Source of the DNA: Hyella patelloides LEGE 07179
GTDB lineage: Bacteria > Cyanobacteriota > Cyanobacteriia > Cyanobacteriales > Xenococcaceae
Assembly: GCF_900659865.1 (NCBI RefSeq)
Contig: NZ_LR213781.1
Span: forward strand, 1 to 56,294
DNA length: 56,294 bases
Reading direction: 5' to 3'
Under the pieces are notes generated by a model, which worked only from the letters and a program-made list of their open reading frames with translations, was not told the DNA's origin and ran no database searches. This document shows positions 37,631 through 46,814 of this stretch, in pieces (positions within the stretch are counted from its first letter, which is position 1; each line of letters opens with the position of its first letter). The translations under genes were made by a program, and so were the position numbers.

Positions 37631-38404
37631 CTAAGAAAGTTCTTTCGTAATTTTCTGAGTGGCTAATCTCTTACGCACACGAGATACACCCAAAACTCCG
37701 CCCACAGCTAGCAAGCCTAAAGTGGGAGAAAACTCAAAGGGTACGGACGCGCTAGAACTACTACCATAAACAACATTATCCATACCAAAACCGTCGCTTG
37801 AAGTGCCAGTCCCCTTAAACTCTACCTCAGTAAAACTACCGTCAGCAGTAAATCCAAAAAAGCTCGAAGTAAAATCAATAGTAGGAATACTATCGATCGT
37901 ACCGTCATCTACAACTTCACCATCCGCTTTTATTTGAGTATTTTGTGGAGCATTTTCATTAACATTATTAAATTCTGCGCCAAAGGCTGTGATTGGGGAG
38001 TCAAAAGTTAAAGACGTGAAGAAAGAGCTACTAGAACCTCCTGCCAATCCATGAACTAATGTAGAGTTATTTACGTTTATTTCTGGAAAAGGTGAACTTA
38101 GCGGAGCGGACTCAATTCTTGGTATATCATTGGAGCTGTTAACAAAACCATCCCCATCAAGAGTAAATTCTCCAACATCTAAACCAGAAATTGTATCCTT
38201 AAATAAAGTATCAGTAGTAAAAGAATTAAAATTTTCTTCGCTAAAATTATCAGTTCCTCCTACTGCTGCTTGCCAAGTTGCGCGGTCAGTATAGGTTGTA
38301 AACATAAGCGCATTAGCGGGGAAAGATATGCCTAAAACTGTGGCTAATACTGCTATACTTCCACCGAAAATTCCATTAACTCTAAGATTTCTTGACATAA
38401 TCAT
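37631..38404 (-). CDS. PEP-CTERM-like exported protein
   Basis: 257 residues. A signal peptide (IFGGSIAVLATVLGISFPAN, cleavage near ANA-LM) leads to a Ser/Asp/Phe-rich mature domain (WQAAVGGTDNFSEENFNSFT ... FGAEFNNVNENAPQNTQIKA ... GMDNVVYG) with a jelly-roll-like composition. The C-terminus is a sorting signal of the cyanobacterial type: VPFEFSPTLGLLAVGGVLGV followed by basic RVRKRLA. It is probably processed by an exosortase and exported, perhaps to the sheath with exopolysaccharide. No exosortase is in the window. It is enclosed by two 46-bp direct repeats. Confidence 0.85.
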   Translation of the reverse strand: MIMSRNLRVNGIFGGSIAVLATVLGISFPANALMFTTYTDRATWQAAVGGTDNFSEENFNSFTTDTLFKDTISGLDVGEFTLDGDGFVNSSNDIPRIESAPLSSPFPEINVNNSTLVHGLAGGSSSSFFTSLTFDSPITAFGAEFNNVNENAPQNTQIKADGEVVDDGTIDSIPTIDFTSSFFGFTADGSFTEVEFKGTGTSSDGFGMDNVVYGSSSSASVPFEFSPTLGLLAVGGVLGVSRVRKRLATQKITKELS

Positions 38405-38460
38405 GATTATTTATTGAGTAACTTTATCTCAGTAACTTTTTCAGTACTTTTCTAACATTT

Positions 38461-38495
38461 ACTTATTAAAAAAACATCAGTGTTTTTTAATAAGT
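38461..38495. repeat. Long AT-rich inverted repeat upstream of the PEP-CTERM gene
   Basis: Left arm ACTTATTAAAAAAACA and right arm TGTTTTTTAATAAGT pair over 15 bp with one bulged A, around a TCAG loop. It lies 57 nt before the PEP-CTERM start. Three spaced copies of AGTAACTTT/AGTACTTT (about 38418, 38431, 38443) lie between it and the gene, so the region may be an operator or leader. The rest of 38496-38778 shows the right direct repeat and nothing else clear. Confidence 0.6.
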
Positions 38496-38560
38496 ATTTT
38501 CCCTGAGTAAATTCGGTCGGTAAGTAATTACATCTACTTTTGCAGCCTTAATATTTGGGA

Positions 38561-38605
38561 ATTGACCCCATTGCGAGCAACAAGATGGGAAAAGATAACA
38601 ATTGA
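38561..38605 (+). repeat. Direct repeat, right copy, flanking the PEP-CTERM region
   Basis: Begins ATTGACCCCATTGC and ends AAAAGATAACAATTGA; one base shorter than the left copy at 37220. Confidence 0.8.
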
Positions 38606-38778
38606 AGTCAAAAACGAGCAATAATTGTGCTATTTTAGTCCAAAGTGCGATCGCCTTAAGAAAAAATTATTTTTATAACTCGACATTCAAAACAATCGCT
38701 ATCTTAAAGACTTGATAATTAATTAAGCCCAGTTACTTAGATATATTTGTATGATAAATATTTGCAGGAGTGGATAAA

Positions 38779-39264
38779 ATGTCATACATAATTCGCTCAA
38801 TTGAGATAACTGACGAGCCTTTTTTGTGGGAAATGCTCTATCAGGCATTGTATGTTCCGCCTGAAGCCGATCCTCTGCCAAGAGATGTTATATTTCAGCC
38901 AGAATTGGCAAAGTACGTCCAAAATTGGGTACTTCATGAAGATACGGGTTTAATTGCAGTTTTAGAAGAAAGTCAGAAATTAGTTGGAGCAGCGTGGCTA
39001 CGTGTGTTCAAGAGTAGCAATCCAGGGTACGGATATATCAACGATAGTACACCTGAGTTATCAATTGCGGTGTTACCAAAATATCGTGGTCAAGGCATTG
39101 GCACTAAATTACTAACTAAATTATTTTCACAAGTGAGAAATCGCTACTCAGCAGTATCATTAAGTGTTTCGTCTGACAATCCAGCATTTCGGTTATATCT
39201 TCGTTTTGGTTTTGAGATTATCAGTCAATACGATAACTCCCTAACAATGAAAAAAGACCTTTAA
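38779..39264 (+). CDS. GNAT-family N-acetyltransferase
   Basis: 161 residues from ATG 38779, which has GGAG 8 nt upstream; a GTG at 38770 is less likely. Motif A VLPKYRGQGIGTKLLTKL (R-G-Q-G-I-G) and the B helix SVSSDNPAFRLYLRFGFEII identify a GNAT enzyme. The N-terminal block ITDEPFLWEMLYQALYVPPE is seen in a cyanobacterial/bacterial subgroup of unknown substrate. Stands alone. Confidence 0.88.
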   Translation: MSYIIRSIEITDEPFLWEMLYQALYVPPEADPLPRDVIFQPELAKYVQNWVLHEDTGLIAVLEESQKLVGAAWLRVFKSSNPGYGYINDSTPELSIAVLPKYRGQGIGTKLLTKLFSQVRNRYSAVSLSVSSDNPAFRLYLRFGFEIISQYDNSLTMKKDL

Positions 39265-39709
39265 AGTTTCTACAGGGTTTAACAGTTTCATAGCCCATAT
39301 TCCCCAGAACCAAAGTTTTAGGAGAATCAGCATTTCATAGAAGTAGCTAATACTAAATCCGTATTTGGTGATTTTTCAAAGCTCTCTCTTCATTGGAAAA
39401 CTTAAATATAATTAGCAGTATATAGCAATCCTCAAATAAATATTTTGATTTGAATCAACAGGAAATAGTACTTATTTTATTGTTTTATAAAGTGCTACTA
39501 GATAATTAGGGGTGCATCCTAATCTAGTTTTGCTATGTGGTGTTGAAGAAGATAAATTTACCAGACAAACAGTATTTGGGAAACATTATCCTGAACTAAT
39601 TTTTATAATTATCGGTATCATAAAAATTACCAAAATGGTTAGTTTAACTTTATTTGGATTAACTCTAATTTTTCTTGATAAAATATCTTAAAATCACTTT
39701 ATTCCCCAA
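39265..39709. other. Gene-free stretch of 445 bp
   Basis: AT-rich. One open stretch near 39520-39690 reads LCGVEEDKFTRQTVFGKHYP followed by a hydrophobic tail, but it has no plausible start or ribosome site and I recognise nothing in it; it could be a gene remnant. No RNA, repeat or clear regulatory site is seen. Confidence 0.5.
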
Positions 39710-40369
39710 TCAACTTAATTCTTCTTGCAACATATTCTGATAAACTTGGGGTAAATATTGGCTCATAGAATTAGTTTCAATTCCATAGCCTAAACTCGTC
39801 CAAGTTCCTGATAATAAACGCAAAACAGAGTCGATTTCTCCTGCTTTTAAGGATTCAGAAATATCGACTCCCCAAGCATTCTTGTCGCTTAACCAAGCGT
39901 GAACTACTGCATCTTGATATTCTGGTTCAAAGCTATATTTTTTCCACCATAAAACACCATTGGGATTGGGGTGATAGCGAGTTGCTTTTTCATCCCAAAC
40001 AAAATTTAGCATTTGATAACGTCCTGCTGCGGTGCTACAGTTGCCTTTATTAATACCAACAGTGATAGTAATACACCGATCGGGATGGTCTGTTAAATCT
40101 GTAACTTGGCTACCACCGTATATGACATGATAAGGCTGCTTAACATTGGCTTCACTAGCGGTAATTGTCCTCATTAAAGCACGAATATAAGGGTCACCTC
40201 CTTGCATTACTAAAGGTGCTGTCCCCCTGGTACTTAAGGGGTAATTTTCGGGTTGATAAAAAGGCTTTTTTCTGACATAACCCTGCAAACTTAAAAGCAA
40301 CGAAATAAAGCTAATGAAAAGTAATAACTTACCCGCTATATTTCCTTTATTATGAGCATTATTTTCCAT
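39710..40369 (-). CDS. Membrane-anchored muralytic enzyme related to phage lambda R endolysin (GH104-like)
   Basis: 219 residues. An N-terminal transmembrane segment (LLLFISFISLLLSLQGY, about 15-31) precedes a domain matching lambda-type lytic transglycosylases: YIRALMRTITASEANV with the likely catalytic E73, YHVIYGGSQVTDLTDHPDRC, STAAGRYQMLNFVWD, a QDAVVHAWLSDKNA helix, and a C-terminal LLSGTWTSLGYG. It should cut peptidoglycan glycan strands from the periplasmic side. No holin or other phage gene is nearby, so it is probably a host cell-wall gene rather than prophage. Confidence 0.8.
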   Translation of the reverse strand: MENNAHNKGNIAGKLLLFISFISLLLSLQGYVRKKPFYQPENYPLSTRGTAPLVMQGGDPYIRALMRTITASEANVKQPYHVIYGGSQVTDLTDHPDRCITITVGINKGNCSTAAGRYQMLNFVWDEKATRYHPNPNGVLWWKKYSFEPEYQDAVVHAWLSDKNAWGVDISESLKAGEIDSVLRLLSGTWTSLGYGIETNSMSQYLPQVYQNMLQEELS

Positions 40370-40558
40370 CAGGAATTTTAAAATTATCTCGTTTTTAACA
40401 AAATTACGGAATCGTAAACAAGAATAAAGAGTTATAATTTCATCTTAGACTATTCTTTGATCTTCTTGTTGGCATTTTCTTAAAATTCTTTAAATGGTTA
40501 ACTATTCACTAAAGCTACCGACTATTGATAAGGTGGTAACTGATAAGATGATAACTAA

Positions 40559-42148
40559 TTAAAGGGCTTGATGTTTCTGTGCTTCTGAAAAAAACTTAAC
40601 TAACCAATCTTTCAAATAATAAGTAGCATAACAATCATCTTCATTATAATTAAGTATAGCTTCTAGTAAAGAACGATCTTGAGTAGTTAACCAATTATCA
40701 TACCAACAAACAGATTGATCGCCACTGGCTGTTTCTTCTCGCCATTCAAATCCTAACCAGTTAGCTAAAGATTTTAAAGAATAGCTTTCCACTGGTAAGA
40801 TCACAGATTTTGTTACCCAATAATGTAAATCAACACAACGAGAAACTAAAGCTTTAGTGGGAATTTTTGGTGTTCCATAGAGCCTTGCTAATCGCTTAAT
40901 AGTATCTACCTCATAAGCAGAAAAATGAAATATTGGTGCGTGGGGATAGTCAGTTATAAATTCAAAAAATTCTCGCCACACTCTTTCTTCTTCTTCTGCT
41001 TTCTCCGCTAAAAAAGGATAAAACTTTTTGGTATTGTTAGTATTATCCACCAATAGAATTCCCAGCAGATAATCTAAATTGCGATCTGGCTCTGCCTCAA
41101 TATCAAAGTATAATTCGATCGCCGAAGAAGGTAGTTGATAGCTATGATCTAAATCGTAATTAGCTTTAATTAATGGCGTGTTTAGCAATAACGAACGAGC
41201 CTGTTGCTGGAGTTGTTTGGCAACATCTTGTCCAATTCTCCTTCCTAAAATGCGATCGCTAGATGAGGCAATTAAGTCTAAATCATCTAATCCCATCTCT
41301 TTTAAAGAATTGTAGCGTTTGGGTGTAACTCCAGGGATTAAAGACAAATGTTGCTTGTTTTTAGCAATTTGATAACAGTGGCTATACCAGTGGCATAAAC
41401 TACATTTTTGCCGAGAAATAAATACTTCTGGCTCTACATCCCAAGATAACATTTCTAGACAGTTTGCTACAATTTCTTGTGTTCTATCTAACCAGTGACT
41501 TAAGTTAACGTAATATTCATTTTGTTGGCGTAAAATTAAGGAAGAATAGACAGGAAATGCATCTTGAACTATTGCTAACATCTGAGCATGATATGCTCCA
41601 ATTAATTTGTATTCTGGCTTAGGACGACGACCTAACTTAATACTAATGGGAACATAAGACCAATCACCAAATACTGATTTTCCTGGTTGCTTAATTAGTA
41701 ACGTTGGGTTAGCAAGCAAAGTAATTTCTTGACGATCGGGGTTTAAATTCAGGTCATGATTTATTGACTTGGTAACAATAGTATTCTCTGAGGAAATAGT
41801 AAGAGTTGGAGGACTAATCGGTTTTAACTCTTCGTTAGTAATTCCCTTTTGCCAATCTTCCCAATTAAGACATAGCACCCCTTTAAAAATACAATCGACC
41901 CCCTGTTTCATCAAAGCCAAAGTTTCTTCATACCTTGATGACCAATCTCTAAATGATGTGGTTGGTTTCTGGGGATTGAGCGATCGCTCTTGAATGAAAT
42001 TTTGGATATGTTGCTGATTTTCTTTCCTGAGCTTCAATAAAAACTCTTTTTTGGGGTCTTTCTGTTCGTGAGAGCCATATACTTCCAGATAAGTACGACG
42101 GCTACAGCGTTTATAATTCAGCAACAGTTCATCAGTTAGTATTATCAT
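40559..42148 (-). CDS. TM0106-type RecB-like nuclease with RNase H-like exonuclease domain
   Basis: 529 residues from ATG 42148 (MIILTDELLLNYKRCSRRTY). N-terminal RecB/Cas4-like region: one cysteine at residue 15 (KRCSRR) plus a C-x2-C-x5-C cluster (CSLCHWYSHC) about 250 residues later, the layout of a 4Fe-4S nuclease. The usual E-x-K is weak here (YVPISIKLGRRPK). A helix-hairpin-like LIPGVTPKRYNSLKEMGLDD links to a C-terminal RNase_H_2 (DEDD) domain with FDIEAEPDRNLDYLLGILL, FHFSAYEVDTIKRLA and YNEDDCYATYYLKDWL. Probably DNA or RNA processing; exact role unknown. Divergent from the C-DES gene. Confidence 0.85.
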   Translation of the reverse strand: MIILTDELLLNYKRCSRRTYLEVYGSHEQKDPKKEFLLKLRKENQQHIQNFIQERSLNPQKPTTSFRDWSSRYEETLALMKQGVDCIFKGVLCLNWEDWQKGITNEELKPISPPTLTISSENTIVTKSINHDLNLNPDRQEITLLANPTLLIKQPGKSVFGDWSYVPISIKLGRRPKPEYKLIGAYHAQMLAIVQDAFPVYSSLILRQQNEYYVNLSHWLDRTQEIVANCLEMLSWDVEPEVFISRQKCSLCHWYSHCYQIAKNKQHLSLIPGVTPKRYNSLKEMGLDDLDLIASSSDRILGRRIGQDVAKQLQQQARSLLLNTPLIKANYDLDHSYQLPSSAIELYFDIEAEPDRNLDYLLGILLVDNTNNTKKFYPFLAEKAEEEERVWREFFEFITDYPHAPIFHFSAYEVDTIKRLARLYGTPKIPTKALVSRCVDLHYWVTKSVILPVESYSLKSLANWLGFEWREETASGDQSVCWYDNWLTTQDRSLLEAILNYNEDDCYATYYLKDWLVKFFSEAQKHQAL

Positions 42149-42299
42149 GACATTCTCTGTATCGGATTTTGGATCGTTATCAATGACCAAAGAATTGTCA
42201 TAAAATTACTTCTCAACAAAAGAGAAAATAAAACAGCTAAATCAGGCAGAGGTTCAAGATATACTAACAAGAGTGAGTAACTCATAGTGATTAATTTTA

Positions 42300-43496
42300 A
42301 TGGGCAATCTGACAGAAAAAATAACTATCGAAGAACAACGTCAGCAGTTTCTCGGATTAGCTAATAAAACTTATTTTAACTTTGGTGGTCAAGGTACGAT
42401 GCCTCAAGCATCCCTAGATGCTATTGTAAATACTCACCAGTACATTCAAAAAGTTGGCCCTTTTTCTGGTCAAATTAATAGTTGGTTACAATCAGAAACC
42501 GCATTGTTAAGAAAAGCGATCGCTGAAGAGTTAAAAACTACCGCCGACCGTATCACTCTCACAGAAAATGTGACTGCTGGTTGTAATATTGCTCTCTGGG
42601 GTATTCAATGGCAACCAGGAGATAGGATTTTAATGACTGATTGCGAACATCCAGGGATAATCGCTACAGTTAACGAAATTGCCCGTCGTTTTGCGGTTAA
42701 AGTCGAAATTTGTCCAATTTTAGATACTCTCAATCAAGGCGATCCTGTAGCAGTAATTCAGCAATACCTCACTCCAGAAACTCGCCTAGTCGTGATTAGT
42801 CATTTACTGTGGAATACTGGTCAAGTATTACCCCTCAAAGAGATCGTTACTGCTTGTCACAGCTATTCTCATAGTAAACAACAAGTAAAAGTATTAGTAG
42901 ATGCTGCTCAATCTGTAGGCTCTTTAGACCTTAATTTACCAGAATCGGCAGTAGATTATTACGCTTTCACAGGACATAAATGGCTTTGTGGCCCTGCGGG
43001 AGTAGGAGGGCTGTATGTTAGTGAATCCGCTTTTGCTGAGTTGCACCCCACCTTTATTGGTTGGCGAGGAGTTGATATTGATACCCAAGGACAACCCCAA
43101 AACTGGAAATCAGACGGACAAAAATATGAAGTAGCCACCTCTGCTTATCCCGAATATCAAGGGTTACAAGCTGCCATATCCATTCATCAACAGTGGGGAA
43201 CATCTACCCAAAGGTATCAAAGAATCCGTCAATTAAGTCAATACTTATGGTTTGCTTTAACTCAACTCCCAGAAGTTTCCTGTCTGAAAAAATCACCTCC
43301 CGAAGCTGGTTTAGTATCTTTTCAAATCCCCGATAAAAATCATCTTCAGATAGTCAATCATCTAGAAACACAAGGATTTTTCTTGAGAACAATTGCTTAT
43401 CCTGACTGTATTCGTGCTTGCGTTCACTACATGAGCTTAACTCAAGAAATTGATAGTTTAGTAGCAGCAATTAGCCTGGCAATTTCTCAGGTTTGA
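42300..43496 (+). CDS. Cysteine/cystine lyase (C-DES type, class V aminotransferase fold)
   Basis: 398 residues. PLP enzyme that splits cystine/cysteine and can supply sulfur for iron-sulfur clusters; closely follows the Synechocystis C-DES layout (recalled). LANKTYFNFGGQGTMPQASL at the N-terminus, DCEHPGIIATVNEIARRF, SHLLWNTGQVLPL, D201 in VLVDAAQSVGSLDL contacting PLP, and the Schiff-base K227 in YYAFTGHKWLCGPAGVGGLY. No conserved active-site Cys loop of NifS/SufS is seen. Monocistronic. Confidence 0.9.
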   Translation: MGNLTEKITIEEQRQQFLGLANKTYFNFGGQGTMPQASLDAIVNTHQYIQKVGPFSGQINSWLQSETALLRKAIAEELKTTADRITLTENVTAGCNIALWGIQWQPGDRILMTDCEHPGIIATVNEIARRFAVKVEICPILDTLNQGDPVAVIQQYLTPETRLVVISHLLWNTGQVLPLKEIVTACHSYSHSKQQVKVLVDAAQSVGSLDLNLPESAVDYYAFTGHKWLCGPAGVGGLYVSESAFAELHPTFIGWRGVDIDTQGQPQNWKSDGQKYEVATSAYPEYQGLQAAISIHQQWGTSTQRYQRIRQLSQYLWFALTQLPEVSCLKKSPPEAGLVSFQIPDKNHLQIVNHLETQGFFLRTIAYPDCIRACVHYMSLTQEIDSLVAAISLAISQV

Positions 43497-43608
43497 TCGG
43501 TTATTATTTCGTGTCCAGAAAAAATAATTTGCGATCGAGTATCTCTAAAATCTATGTGATTTTTCTGATTTAAAATCGATTAAGTGTTGAATTTGTCAAA
43601 TCCTACTT

Positions 43609-44202
43609 ATGCCTAAACTAATTTGTCTAGGAGATAGCATTACGGCTAAAGAAAAAGACTCTAGTGGAACAATAAAGCTTACTCTCAGACTTAAACAAGT
43701 TTTCTCAGGTTGGACTATTATCAATGCTGGCGTTGGAGGAGATAACAGCAGAGGCGCACTAAACCGATTACAAAATGATGTTTTAAATTGTTGTCCTGAC
43801 TTGGTAACAGTCTTACTTGGAACTGCTGATGCTAGTGAAAATAAAGGTGTCGATATCAAAGAATATGAACAAAACTTGATATCAATCGTCGAGCAGATTA
43901 CACCTCAAAAAACGCTTCTTATTAGCTCGCCACCCATCGATGAAAAGCTTCTATCTGCACGTAAAAAAGCTTTTCCTGAATCTAATTTTGTCACAATGGA
44001 AACTTTAGAACAATATATTAAGATTGTTACTAAAGTCGCATACTCAACAAATAGTCATTTTCTCGATCTATGGTCTTTAATGAGATCACAATCAAACTAC
44101 TCTAGATTTCTTCAAGCCAAAGATGGTGTACATTTTAATCAGCAAGGTTATGAATTTTTAACACAAGTTTTATCCGAGAAAATTCAGTCGATTGCATATT
44201 AA
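43609..44202 (+). CDS. SGNH/GDSL hydrolase
   Basis: 197 residues. Block I is GDS (G8-D9-S10, nucleophile S10), block II is NAGVGGDNSRGALNRL (G44), and block V is D172-G-V-H175 in AKDGVHFNQQGYEFL. Block III, normally G-x-N-D, reads GTADAS, so the Asn of the oxyanion hole is replaced by Ala at 73. Ser-Asp-His are in place; activity may be reduced or altered. An esterase/lipase-like role on an unknown ester. No signal peptide, so cytoplasmic. Confidence 0.85.
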   Translation: MPKLICLGDSITAKEKDSSGTIKLTLRLKQVFSGWTIINAGVGGDNSRGALNRLQNDVLNCCPDLVTVLLGTADASENKGVDIKEYEQNLISIVEQITPQKTLLISSPPIDEKLLSARKKAFPESNFVTMETLEQYIKIVTKVAYSTNSHFLDLWSLMRSQSNYSRFLQAKDGVHFNQQGYEFLTQVLSEKIQSIAY

Positions 44203-44452
44203 CTATATTTGATGCGAGAAAATACTTTTGAGAATAGCGAATTTTCGATTCTGAATTTTTATCCTAATTGTAGTCTGTGTGAATCTTTAATTGATTACTT
44301 TCGCCAATAGTATCAGAGAATGTTACTAACAATCGCGAAGGCTAAACAAGAGGGGCAAGGAAACCTCGCGACATGAGAACACACGCACCAAGAGAGCAAC
44401 AAACCGTACTATTATTTACTTCCTACTTTAAATCACCAACGCTACAAATATT

Positions 44453-45304
44453 ATGCCCGATCGCTCTAGTCAATACAAAGCCACAGGAATTATTTTAAAA
44501 GGTGCAACTCTCAAAGAAAACGATCGCCTGGTAACGATTCTAACTCCCGATTATGGCTTACTAAAGGCAGTTGCTCCAGGGGCGAAAAAGATTAAATCCA
44601 GGTTGCGGGGGAGGACAGAATTATTTGTAATTAATGAGTTATCGATCGTAAAAGGGCGCAGTCTCGATAAAATTATTCAAGCAGATACTGTTTATACCTA
44701 TCCTGGTTTGAGTCAAGATATAGGGCGTTTAGCTTCTGCACAGTATTTGGGAGAATTGGCTGTTTATATCGCTGTAGATGAACAACCTCAAGCAGAATTA
44801 TACGAGTTACTAAACGAACACCTCAGACGGATTGAAAAGTTACAACCACAGCAGAATGTCTATCCTAATATAGTACAGGGAGTTTTTCATTTACTAGCGA
44901 TCGCGGGTATTGCACCTCAAGTACAAGCTTGTTGTGTGAGTAATAAGACTGTTTCTTTGAATGAGCTTAGTGACGGGTGGCGAGGGGGATTTAGTTTTGA
45001 TAGTGGTGGGGTAGTATTTCCCAATCAGCAAATAGAGACACCAGAAGACGAAGATAGTAATGCTCCACCAATGACAATTCAATACAAAATTAACGCAGTG
45101 GAGTTAGGCATTTTGCAACATTTAAGCAAGCATACTCTACCTAATCCGAGCAAATTACTACCATCTCACCTCAAAACCTCACTTTCGATAGACTCTGCTT
45201 GGATACGAATCGAACAAATTTTGCGACAATATATAAAGCATCACCTGGGTAAATCAATTCGTTCTGCCAATTTGGTGGATAATTTATACTTGGTGGAGTT
45301 TTAG
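44453..45304 (+). CDS. recO: DNA repair protein RecO
   Basis: 283 residues. The N-terminal OB fold (YKATGIILKGATLKENDRLV ... TILTPDYGLLKAVAPGAKK ... GRTELFVINELSIVKG) is followed by the all-helical C-terminal domain (LNEHLRRIEKLQPQQNVYPN) and a short cysteine-containing strand region (ACCVSNKTVSLNELSDGWRG). RecO loads RecA with RecF/RecR in gap repair. Codon use and length are normal. The 250 nt upstream contain an inverted repeat (44333-44371) but no gene. Confidence 0.9.
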   Translation: MPDRSSQYKATGIILKGATLKENDRLVTILTPDYGLLKAVAPGAKKIKSRLRGRTELFVINELSIVKGRSLDKIIQADTVYTYPGLSQDIGRLASAQYLGELAVYIAVDEQPQAELYELLNEHLRRIEKLQPQQNVYPNIVQGVFHLLAIAGIAPQVQACCVSNKTVSLNELSDGWRGGFSFDSGGVVFPNQQIETPEDEDSNAPPMTIQYKINAVELGILQHLSKHTLPNPSKLLPSHLKTSLSIDSAWIRIEQILRQYIKHHLGKSIRSANLVDNLYLVEF

Positions 45305-45321
45305 CAGTAATTAAGTAGTAG

Positions 45322-45340
45322 GGGCGTAAGGCTTACGCCC
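45322..45340. repeat. Short palindrome between recO and the MFS gene
   Basis: Perfect 9-bp arms GGGCGTAAG / CTTACGCCC with a central G, preceded by TAG; an interspersed palindrome of the TAGGGGC type. Confidence 0.85.
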
Positions 45341-45399
45341 TTACCACAATCAATAAACCCCTCAGTTTATTGCCGAGTACCATAAGAAAATAAGTATCA

Positions 45400-46800
45400 A
45401 TGCGTCTGTCGGAATCACAACCAGAAGAAAGAGAAGATATTACATTAAACGAAGCGAACAACAGTTTAACTATATCTATAGAAGATAAATCCGAACAAAC
45501 AACCGAAAATAACGGTTTTTTACCCATATTACAGAACAGTCGCTTTCTGATTCTTTGGGGAGGACAAATATTTTCCCAATTAGCAGATAAAGTGTACTTG
45601 GTAATGGCGATCGCTATTATTGCCAGTACTTTTCAGATACCAGGAGAGCCAATTAGTTTATGGGTATCTCCTGTAACCATAGCTTTTACGATTCCTGCGG
45701 TATTATTTGGCTCATTAGCAGGGGTATATGTAGATCGTTGGTCAAAAAAGGCAGTTTTAGTCTTTTCTAACCTATTTCGAGGTATATTACTCTTAATATT
45801 GCCCTTTTTACTTTGGTTGGCTGATGGTAAAGCTATTTTAAGTAATTTATCTTGGGGCTTTGCTACCTTACTAGGTATTACCTTTCTTGTTTCTACCTTA
45901 ACTCAGTTTTTTGCCCCCGCAGAGCAAGCAGTAATTCCTTTAATCGTCAAAAAACAAGATTTACTCGCAGCCAATTCTCTTTACACTACTACCATGATGG
46001 CATTACTGATTATTGGTTTTGCTGTGGGAGAGCCTTTACTAGATATCGCAGACAGTTTAGTAGGTAGCTGGGGTTTTCCTCAAAATATTGGTAAAGAAGT
46101 TTTGGTAGGAAGTGCTTATGCTGTTGCAGGTATTATTTTAATTGCATTGCAAACCAAAGAAACCAAAAAAGATCAAAGCCAAACAGAATCCCATCCGTTA
46201 CAAGATATCTGGGAAGGGGTGCAATATCTGGGAAAAAATAACAAAGTTCGCAATGCTTTAATTCAATTGATAGTGTTGTTTTCTGTGTTTGCTGCTTTAG
46301 TAGTGTTAGCGGTAAGCATGGCGGATAAAATACCCCAACTAGACGCAGATGAATTTGGTATTTTACTGGCTACTACAGGGTTAGGAATGGGAGTGAGTGC
46401 TGCTATTGTGGGTAATCTCGGACAAAGATTTACTAATGCTCAATTAAGCTTTGTCGGCTCGATAGGAGTAGCATTGTCTTTAGTAGGTTTATCCCAAGCT
46501 ACTCAAAACCTCTGGTTAGCTCTAGCTATGACAGCTTTAATGGGTGCTTTTGCTGCATTGATTGGAATTCCCATGCAAACCACCATTCAATCCCAAACCC
46601 CTCCTGATATGCGGGGAAAAGTCTTCGGTTTACAAAATAATGTAGTAAATATTGCGCTTTCTTTACCCTTAGTATTAGCAGCCGAAGCAGAAGCCCATTT
46701 TGGTTTAGAATCAGTGATCTTAGGTTTGGCTGTGATTGTTTTGATAGGTGGAATGTTTACTTGGTATCTGGCTTTGAGAAATACCACTGTTAAACAGTAA
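45400..46800 (+). CDS. Major facilitator superfamily transporter (MFS_3-like)
   Basis: 466 residues: a soluble acidic N-terminus (about 1-42), then roughly twelve hydrophobic segments. Typical features are LWGGQIFSQLADKVYLVMAI (helix 1), GSLAGVYVDRWSKKAVLVFS (loop 2-3 G-x-x-D-R-x-x-R/K motif), the central charged loop QTKETKKDQSQTESHPLQDI, and QTTIQSQTPPDMRGKVFGLQ in the C-terminal half. This group includes efflux and lysophospholipid carriers; the substrate cannot be deduced. Convergent with miaA, 14 nt apart. Confidence 0.9.
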   Translation: MRLSESQPEEREDITLNEANNSLTISIEDKSEQTTENNGFLPILQNSRFLILWGGQIFSQLADKVYLVMAIAIIASTFQIPGEPISLWVSPVTIAFTIPAVLFGSLAGVYVDRWSKKAVLVFSNLFRGILLLILPFLLWLADGKAILSNLSWGFATLLGITFLVSTLTQFFAPAEQAVIPLIVKKQDLLAANSLYTTTMMALLIIGFAVGEPLLDIADSLVGSWGFPQNIGKEVLVGSAYAVAGIILIALQTKETKKDQSQTESHPLQDIWEGVQYLGKNNKVRNALIQLIVLFSVFAALVVLAVSMADKIPQLDADEFGILLATTGLGMGVSAAIVGNLGQRFTNAQLSFVGSIGVALSLVGLSQATQNLWLALAMTALMGAFAALIGIPMQTTIQSQTPPDMRGKVFGLQNNVVNIALSLPLVLAAEAEAHFGLESVILGLAVIVLIGGMFTWYLALRNTTVKQ

Positions 46801-46814
46801 AACAAATCTGATGG

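Noticed and set aside
44333-44371. Inverted repeat TCGCGAAGG/CCTCGCGA with GGAAACC, possible small RNA (Yfr-like)
   Set aside because: The stem has a bulge, there is no T-run, and I could not match a known RNA motif; left as a note only.
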